In this document: piece after piece, positions 44,011-64,000 of the stretch
How positions within the stretch are numbered: position 1 is the stretch's first letter
Layout: every line of letters begins with the position of its first letter
Assembly (NCBI GenBank): GCA_948144175.1
Contig: CANXME010000233.1
Span: forward strand, 372,001-436,000
DNA from: Closterium sp. NIES-65
Taxonomy: Eukaryota > Streptophyta > Zygnematophyceae > Desmidiales > Closteriaceae
Direction of reading: 5' to 3'
DNA: 64,000 nt
Notes under the pieces: model-generated
Databases searched by the model: none
What the model was told of the DNA's origin: nothing
Seen by the model: only the letters and a program-made list of their open reading frames with translations
Program-made: the position numbers and the translations under genes

Positions 44011-44830
44011 CTCGTAACTGTCGCGTCAATGATTTTCCGCACGCCTGGCCTCTGTACCATTAAGGCATGAAGCCTCCAGATCCCAAGTCCCATGCGGATC
44101 TTCTCGTCCAGGCAGAAGGCGACTTGAATCGCGAAGTCATGATTCGAGATAGGTTCCTCTGGCATGTCATGAGAGGTGATTGTTAGGTGAGCCAGCAAAG
44201 ATTGAGATACAAGTGCGCGGTGAATGCGGATGCTGCAGCGGCGTAAAGCGTGTACTCTCTGCTGCATGGATGCAGGGTGCAGAAAGCATCAGAGAGCTAG
44301 AATTTGGTGCAACGCAGAAGAAGTTTCTCATTTTCCGCCGAAGAGCTTGAGCCCGAGGATCTATCCAGTTTGGGATCATCCGTCAGGTTCAGATCGCCGA
44401 TGATGAGAAGGTGAGTGGAGGGTGGTATCTGATCAATGATTGGACCATGGGTGTCTCTAATGAACACTGGTTCTGGTAGATACGCGGCTACCAATGTGAG
44501 GTCGAGTCCGACTCCCTTAAGTACTGTTTTGAATATTCTGCCGGATGTGTGAATTTCTATATTGTGGAAGGTGATATCCTGGTTAATACAGAGGACGGCT
44601 ACTCCACCAGCGGTGGCCTGTGGTGGGTTTGTTATAACTGTGTAAGTGCTAAGTCCGGTCCAGTAAGTGTGACTGCTGGCTATTCTAGTATCTACTAACA
44701 CTGCAATGTCAGGTCCTTTTCTCATCCACTTAGTACTCGCTCCAGATGGTTCTGTTGCCTAAGCCGTTGACGTTTAAGCTTGCGATGGTGAGGTGGTTTT
44801 TATTAATCATTGGATCAATGCCTTGCAGCC
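44011..44830 (-). pseudogene. LINE-2, endonuclease part
   Basis: N-terminal apurinic-endonuclease domain of LINE-2. On the minus strand: LTIASLNVNGLGNRTIW (about 44750-44800, the start motif of LINE endonucleases), then GPDIAVLVDTRIASSHTYW (about 44670-44720), GGVAVLCINQDITFHNI (about 44580-44630), VAAYLPEP (about 44470) and the catalytic IIGDLNLTDDPKLDRSSG (about 44350-44400). The post-endonuclease block FCLDEKIRMGLGIWRLHAL follows (about 44070-44130). At least one stop lies in the first block. It continues at 36509 beyond copia C. No upstream ORF1 was recognised. Confidence 0.8.
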
Positions 44831-45085
44831 CCTTGTCATCCAGAGGCTGTAAAACGATACTATACATGTGAATCTAACTCTAAGACTCCAGCAGGTAACG
44901 ATCGAGATCTGTCACATCCTGTACTCCTGAATGCACACCTCGTTAGCTATGAAGTAAAGTCGAAGTGTACACTGAATGCACATTCCGAATCCTTCCCGTA
45001 AAACACCCGAGGCAATAAGTCAACCAACATTTCCACAATTTCAAAACCACTTCTGTTAAAAATACTGACCGTTGACTCCATGAAC

Positions 45086-45767
45086 CAGGGCTCTCGTTAT
45101 CAGACAAAATTGGTATGATTTTCTGATTTTCAAACCTTGATTTTGGGTTTCATCTGATTTTCAAGACGAGGATTTTTACTTCGTCTGATCCGTAAGATTA
45201 CGAATTTTAGTTCATCCGATTTTTCAGAGCAAGCCTTATACTTAGTCTGAAATTTCAGATAGCGGGTTGCAATTCGTCTGATACCGAACTCCCTCCCCCC
45301 CCCCCCCGATCCCTCGCTTCTCTAAAGCTCAGCCCCCCTTTAGATGCCCTCGCTCCTCTTCCAGGCCTAGTCCAGACCTTCTCCCCCTCCCCCCCTGGTC
45401 CACTCCCCATGCCCCTCGTGAAGTCTCGCAACAGCCCAGCCCCCCCCTTCCTTCTCGCGTCCCTCCACCCAACCTGATCCCTCGCAGCACCTCAATGCCA
45501 CGTGCACTCAACAGCCACACGCCTGTCAGCTAGCGAGCTGTCAGCGCCGCGCCAGGGGCGCGTTCATTAACAAGAACAAGTGTGATTATGCTAGACAAGG
45601 GTGTTAGCTGAATCAGACTATGCAAATTTAATAGTCTGGAAAATCAGACTAACCTCCAGCATTCGTCTGGAAAATCAGACCAGAAAAATATGCCGGTCTG
45701 ATCGTCAGACGGAATGATTTTTTACTTCGGTGTTTTCAGACAGGCCCAAATCCTAGCAAGAGCCTTG
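45086..45767. mobile_element. hAT-type non-autonomous element I, copy 1
   Basis: 682 bp with terminal inverted repeats CAGGGCTCTCG / CAAGAGCCTTG and an 8-bp target duplication CCATGAAC (45078-45085 and 45768-45775). The 8-bp duplication and CAGGG ends are hAT hallmarks. The interior is rich in tctgattttca/tcagac palindromes. No transposase. Confidence 0.8.
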
Positions 45768-45775
45768 CCATGAAC

Positions 45776-45840
45776 TGGCTTAGTGGTTAGCGAAGTAGAT
45801 ACTGAATGGTAAGGTTTCCAGTTTGAATCCCTCTACTACC
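45776..45840 (+). repeat. tRNA-like (SINE head) sequence, copy 1
   Basis: TGGCTTAGTGG matches the Pol III A box, and about 45 bp later AGTTTGAATCC matches the B box. Order and spacing are those of a tRNA gene or the head of a tRNA-derived SINE. No cloverleaf closes convincingly, so I do not call it a tRNA gene. hAT element I is inserted directly upstream. Second copy at 48444. Confidence 0.5.
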
Positions 45841-45940
45841 ATGTTCGTTAAGGCTACTCTAGCACAATTGCATGATGTGATTGAAAATTCAGGCTTTTGT
45901 TTTCCGGAACCCTGAAAATTCAGGCTTTTTTTTTAGGAAC

Positions 45941-46521
45941 CAGGCCCTCAGATTGGTTTGAGGGTATGCTGATGGATCAGTGTGCCCCGGCCAACGAGGT
46001 GTCCAAATCAGCGTTCACGGTTTTTTTTATACTGATTTTGCCAGTGTAAGAATCATAAGTAAACTGAACCAACAGTGTAATAACAAAAAACTATAGCTGA
46101 AACCCCAGTACAAGGTGTGTGGTGTTGTTGCTGTGATACCGTAGGTTCCAGCGAGGCTAAACACTTCGGCGCGCACCTGATACGGTATCTGTGCAGTGCA
46201 TGCGAAAAAATGCCAAGTGTGTGGGTGGGGTCTCAGGAATCACGGGAAGGTACAGACTGTACATGCGCACCCTATCAACCCCCCCCCCCCCCCCCCCCCC
46301 ACACACACGCGGTCAACTCCGTTTCAGTGTGACTCACGTCACTATACTGATTCGTCAATGTTTCTTGTAAAGAAACACGCAAAATGGTCAGTGTGACAAG
46401 GTAGGATATACTGAAATTTCAGTGCAAAATTGAAGCATATGCTGAATTTTCAGGGAAAACGAAAATCACAGCTACAAAATCAGCGTAATCAGCGTGTTTT
46501 ACGCTGATATCCGAGGGCCTG
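45941..46521. mobile_element. hAT-type non-autonomous element II, copy 1
   Basis: 581 bp with ends CAGGCCCTCAGAT / ATCCGAGGGCCTG and an 8-bp duplication TTAGGAAC (45933-45940 and 46522-46529). A run of about 22 C is at 46280-46301. No transposase. Confidence 0.82.
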
Positions 46522-47744
46522 TTAGGAACCCTGAAAATTCAGGTTTTTTTTCACAGGGACCCTGATGCATCAACGTTCCTAAAAGTGAATCTGAGGGCCT
46601 GCCAATCACCCCAACAAACATCATATGATTAAACAAAAAAAAAAAGCTGGACCAAGCTGTGAAGCACTCTTCAAGCTTTCCAACAAGCAAGCAAGCAAGA
46701 ACGCATATTATGCTTAGAATTGGTTGAAAAATGTTGAAAAGTAGAAACACAGAGCTTGTCTGATGCACTAGGCAGGTTAAAAACCTAGGGAGAGCCCTGG
46801 TATCCTGTTTTATGAGCCAGCGGATCATTAGCAGGACGAGAGCGTTGACCCTTAGGCGAAACCGAGACATCAGCAGGGTTCGACATTGTACGATGATGAG
46901 AAGCAGGCGAAGAAACAATGTGTAGAGCATGCTTGATGACTGAGAAAAGGTGGAGAGCCTGATGACTGAGCATTGCTTTAAGTAGTAATAGGAGCTTGTC
47001 AGACTCCAATACTTCCTGCTGTTGATGTTGTATTCCCGAGGTTGCAACATCGAAACCATCGTCCTTAATAACCGTTGAAATAGGAGTGTAGCGCTTGAAA
47101 GTAGTAAAAATAGCCGCTGGACTTGGATCATGACTGAAAAGCGATCCTGGGAATCCCTTACAAACGCTGAGCCTTGTCGCCTTATAACCGGAGTAACCTA
47201 GGCCAGCATAAATGGCCGGTAATCCAATGTTAGTGTTAAAAGCGATACGTGAAACGGAAACAGACATTTGCATTGAGCATTGTAGCGAGGTTGTTGACTG
47301 AGTCGAGCTCGGAGAAATCCATGGCTGCCAGATGGCGGAGAGCTCGGAGAACTTCATTATCGAAGGAGGAGTGAATCCCGTTTACACAAGCAGTAGTACA
47401 AGAAAAAATGTGAGAAAATAATAACAGAACTAGCAAACACACCAAACAACCATGATGACCAATCACCAGGCCCTACGATATCAGGAATTTTCCCCTAAAA
47501 TTCCTGATTTTTCAGCTTAGTTTTGTGTACCTACACTGAATTTTCAGTGTTGAGATTTTTGTGACACTGATTTTTTCAGCCTTTACTTCATAGCTAACAC
47601 TGATGTTTCAGACTTTTATCGAAGTGTACACTGAGTGCACATTCTGAATCCTTCCCGTAAAACACCCGAGGCAATAAGTCAACCAACATTTCCACAATTT
47701 CAAAACCACTTCTGTTAAAAATACTGACCGTTGACTCCATGAAC

Positions 47745-48435
47745 CAGGGCTCTCGTTATCAGACAAAATTGGTATGATTTTCTGATTTTCAAACCTTGAT
47801 TTTGGGTTTCATCTGATTTTCAAGACGAGGATTTTTACTTCATCTGATCCGTAAGATTACGAATTTTAGTTCATCCGATTTTTCAGAGCAAGCCTTATAC
47901 TTAGTCTGAAATTTCAGATAGCGGGTTGCAATTCGTCTCATACCGAACTCCCTCCCCCCCCCCCCCCCCCGATCCCTCGCTTCTCTAAAGCTCAGCCCCC
48001 CTTTAGATGCCCTCGCTCCTCTTCCAGGCCTAGTCCAGACCTTCTCCCCCTCCCCCCCTGGTCCACTCCCCATGCCCCTCGTGAAGTCTCGCAACAGCCC
48101 AGCCCCCCCCTTCCTTCTCGCGTCCCTCCACCCAACCTGATCCCTCGCAGCACCTCAATGCCACGTGCATGCCCCTCAACAGCCACACGCCTGTCAGCTA
48201 GCGAGCTGTCAGCGCCGCGCCAGGGGCGCGTTCATTAACAAGAACAAGTGTGATTATGCTAGACAAGGGTGTTAGCTGAATCAGACTATGCAAATTTAAT
48301 AGTCTGGAAAATCAAACTAACCTCCAGCATTCGTCTGGAAAATCAGACCAGAAAAATATGCCGGTCTGATCGTCAGACGGAATGATTTTTTACTTCGGTG
48401 TTTTCAGACAGGCCCAAATCCTAGCAAGAGCCCTG
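47745..48435. mobile_element. hAT-type element I, copy 2
   Basis: 691 bp, ends CAGGGCTCTCG / CAAGAGCCCTG, duplication CCATGAAC at 47737-47744 and 48436-48443. Same site as copy 1, as expected if insertion came before the duplication. Confidence 0.82.
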
Positions 48436-48443
48436 CCATGAAC

Positions 48444-48508
48444 TGGCTAAGTGGTTAGCGAAGTAGATACTGAATGGTAAGGTTTCCAGTTTGAATCCCT
48501 CTACTACC
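48444..48508 (+). repeat. tRNA-like (SINE head) sequence, copy 2
   Basis: TGGCTAAGTGG (A box) and AGTTTGAATCC (B box); one base differs from copy 1 in the A box. Confidence 0.5.
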
Positions 48509-48608
48509 ATGTTCGTTAAGGCTACTCTAGCACAATTGCATGATGTGATTGAAAATTCAGGCTTTTGTTTTTCGGAACCCTGAAAATTCAGGCTTTTTTT
48601 TTAGGAAC

Positions 48609-49192
48609 CAGGCCCTCAGATTGGTTTGAGGGTATGCTGATGGATCAGTGTGCCCCGGCCAACGAGGTGTCCAAATCAGCGTTCACGGTTTTTTTTATAC
48701 TGATTTTGCCAGTGTAAGAATCATAAGTAAACTGAACCAACAGTGTAATAACAAAAAACTATAGCTGAAACCCCAGTACAAGGTGTGTGGTGTTGTTGCT
48801 GTGATACCGTAGGTTCCAGCGAGGCTAAACACTTCGGCGCGCACCTGATACGGTATCTGTGCAGTGCATGCGAAAAAATGCCAAGTGTGTGGGTGGGGTC
48901 TCAGGAATCACGGGAAGGTACAGACTGTACATGCGCACCCTATCAACCCCCCCCCCCCCCCCCCCCCCCCCCCACACACGCGGTCAACTCCGTTTCAGTG
49001 TGACTCACGTCACTATACTGATTCGTCAATGTTTCTTGTAAAGAAACACGCAAAATGGTCAGTGTGACAAGGTAGGATATACTGAAATTTCAGTGCAAAA
49101 TTGAAGCATATGCTGAATTTTCAGGGAAAACGAAAATCACAGCTACAAAATCAGCGTAATCAGCGTGTTTTACGCTGATATCCGAGGGCCTG
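48609..49192. mobile_element. hAT-type element II, copy 2
   Basis: 584 bp, ends CAGGCCCTCAGAT / ATCCGAGGGCCTG, duplication TTAGGAAC at 48601-48608 and 49193-49200. Its ends closely match those of the outer element T, so a family member inserted into another member. Confidence 0.82.
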
Positions 49193-49635
49193 TTAGGAAC
49201 CCTGAAAATTCAGGTTTTTTTTCACAGGGACCCTGATGCATCAACGTTCCTAAAAGTGAATCTGAGGGCCTGCCAATCACCCCAACAAACATCATACGGT
49301 ATGATTAAACAAAAAAAAAAGCTGGACCAAGCTGTGAAGCACTCTTCAAGCTTTCCAACAAGCAAGCAAGCAAGAACGCATATTATGCTTAGAATTGGTT
49401 GAAAAATGTTGAAAAGTAGAAACACAGAGCTTGTCTGATGCACTAGGCAGGTTAAAAACCTAGGGAGAGCCCTGGTATCCTGTTTTATGAGCCCCCTGAA
49501 ACTTCACAAACGCACCTACACCCCATTATTCCTACAGTAATGCAAACGTGAGTGAGTGTATGGAATAGTCTCAAGTGATGTGCATGACGGGGCAGATACT
49601 GTTGTGATAAGCCAGCATGAGAGCAGCAGGCAGGG

Positions 49636-64000
<14,365 letters not shown>

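Larger units (their letters stand above)
44960..46818. repeat. Direct repeat, copy 1 (1.86 kb)
   Basis: Nearly identical to 47619-49493, with small differences (for example at two C runs and a 5-bp difference at the catcat motif near 46615). It holds the right part of the hAT-type nest plus about 210 bp of the upstream region of the small gene. Tandem duplication of a unit already holding the nested elements explains it best. Just left of it, gttagctatgaagtaaa (44942-44958) is an inverted copy of 47583-47599, so the junction is rearranged. Confidence 0.85.
47467..49272. mobile_element. hAT-type element nest T inserted in the signal-peptide codons
   Basis: Outer element with ends CAGGCCCTACGAT / ATCTGAGGGCCTG and an 8-bp duplication CCAATCAC (47459-47466 and 49273-49280). 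Two further hAT-type elements are nested in it (47745-48435 and 48609-49192), leaving about 0.5 kb for T itself, which contains the tRNA-like sequence. No transposase, so it moved with outside help. A partial second copy ends at 46601, followed by the same CCAATCAC. Confidence 0.8.
46785..49295 (-). pseudogene. Small gene for a putative secreted protein, split by the hAT nest
   Basis: Not a family I recognise. On the minus strand it starts at ATGATG (49295-49290): MMFVGVIG, interrupted by the transposon nest 47467-49272 plus its duplication, and resumes at 47458 as HHGCLVCLLVLLLFSHIFS. Together this is a strong hydrophobic signal peptide followed by CTTACVNGIHSSFDNEVLRA. The reading then moves by one base near 47250 and continues to a stop at 46785 (...RSRPANDPLAHKTGYQGSP), about 215 residues in all. 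The downstream block has SNPADVSVSPKGQRSRPAND and no known domain. Its last ten codons lie in the upstream region of the tandem copy, so the true 3' end may be lost. The join across the transposon keeps the frame exactly when one copy of the 8-bp duplication is removed, which supports a real gene before insertion. The copy now looks inactive. Confidence 0.5.
47619..49493. repeat. Direct repeat, copy 2 (1.88 kb)
   Basis: Partner of 44960-46818. Identity ends at tatgagcc on the right in both copies. The 800-bp spacer between the copies holds the body of the small gene. Confidence 0.85.

Noticed and set aside
45776-45840. Functional tRNA gene
   Set aside because: A and B boxes are present, but I could not close acceptor and anticodon stems, and it lies in a duplicated transposon.
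44960-49493. LTR retrotransposon with 1.86-kb LTRs
   Set aside because: There is no primer-binding site, polypurine tract or flanking duplication at the repeat borders. The repeats contain complete hAT-type elements and part of a gene, so a tandem duplication fits better.

Overview
The window comes from a eukaryotic nuclear genome, most likely a streptophyte green alga. The one clear host gene (49.6 to 64.0 kb, minus strand) is a plant-type BEACH/WD40 protein of the BCHC class, split into at least 19 exons. The rest is dominated by GC-rich Ty1/copia elements, LINEs, small hAT-type elements and minisatellites. A Ty3/gypsy fossil carries a cytosine-5 DNA methyltransferase domain, a combination reported for charophytes. 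A zygnematophyte such as Closterium is my best guess; that placement is inference.

Layout. 0.6 to 10.5 kb is minisatellite, invaded first by a 342-bp TRIM-type miniature LTR element and then, inside one TRIM LTR, by a 7.4-kb copia element (A, 1722-9149). 11.0 to 15.6 kb is a minus-strand LINE (LINE-1) split by a 2.0-kb non-autonomous LTR element (E, 12949-14974). 15968-23467 is a broken minus-strand copia (B). From 23.5 to 44.8 kb the underlying sequence is one minus-strand LINE (LINE-2) cut by three LTR insertions: a 1.6-kb non-autonomous element (D, 24448-26081), a degraded Ty3/gypsy element with the methyltransferase (about 27.7-35.96 kb), and a whole-looking copia (C, 36510-44010). A, B, C, D and E each have perfect 5-bp target duplications, and all five share a primer-binding site, polypurine tract and two-hairpin leader.

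44.96 to 49.49 kb is a tandem duplication built from nested hAT-type elements with 8-bp target duplications. One nest lies in the signal-peptide codons of a small unidentified gene. From 49.6 kb to the end runs the BCHC gene, whose 19 visible exons join in frame (about 2,250 codons, 5' end outside the window). Its introns are full of minisatellites. In at least six introns the repeat unit is a copy of the exon end plus the 5' splice site, amplified 3 to 30 times and starting exactly at the exon boundary. I consider this and the methyltransferase-bearing retroelement the most interesting observations.

No rRNA gene, functional tRNA gene, CRISPR array or operon was found. Many long open frames here are by-products of repeat units and were left out.
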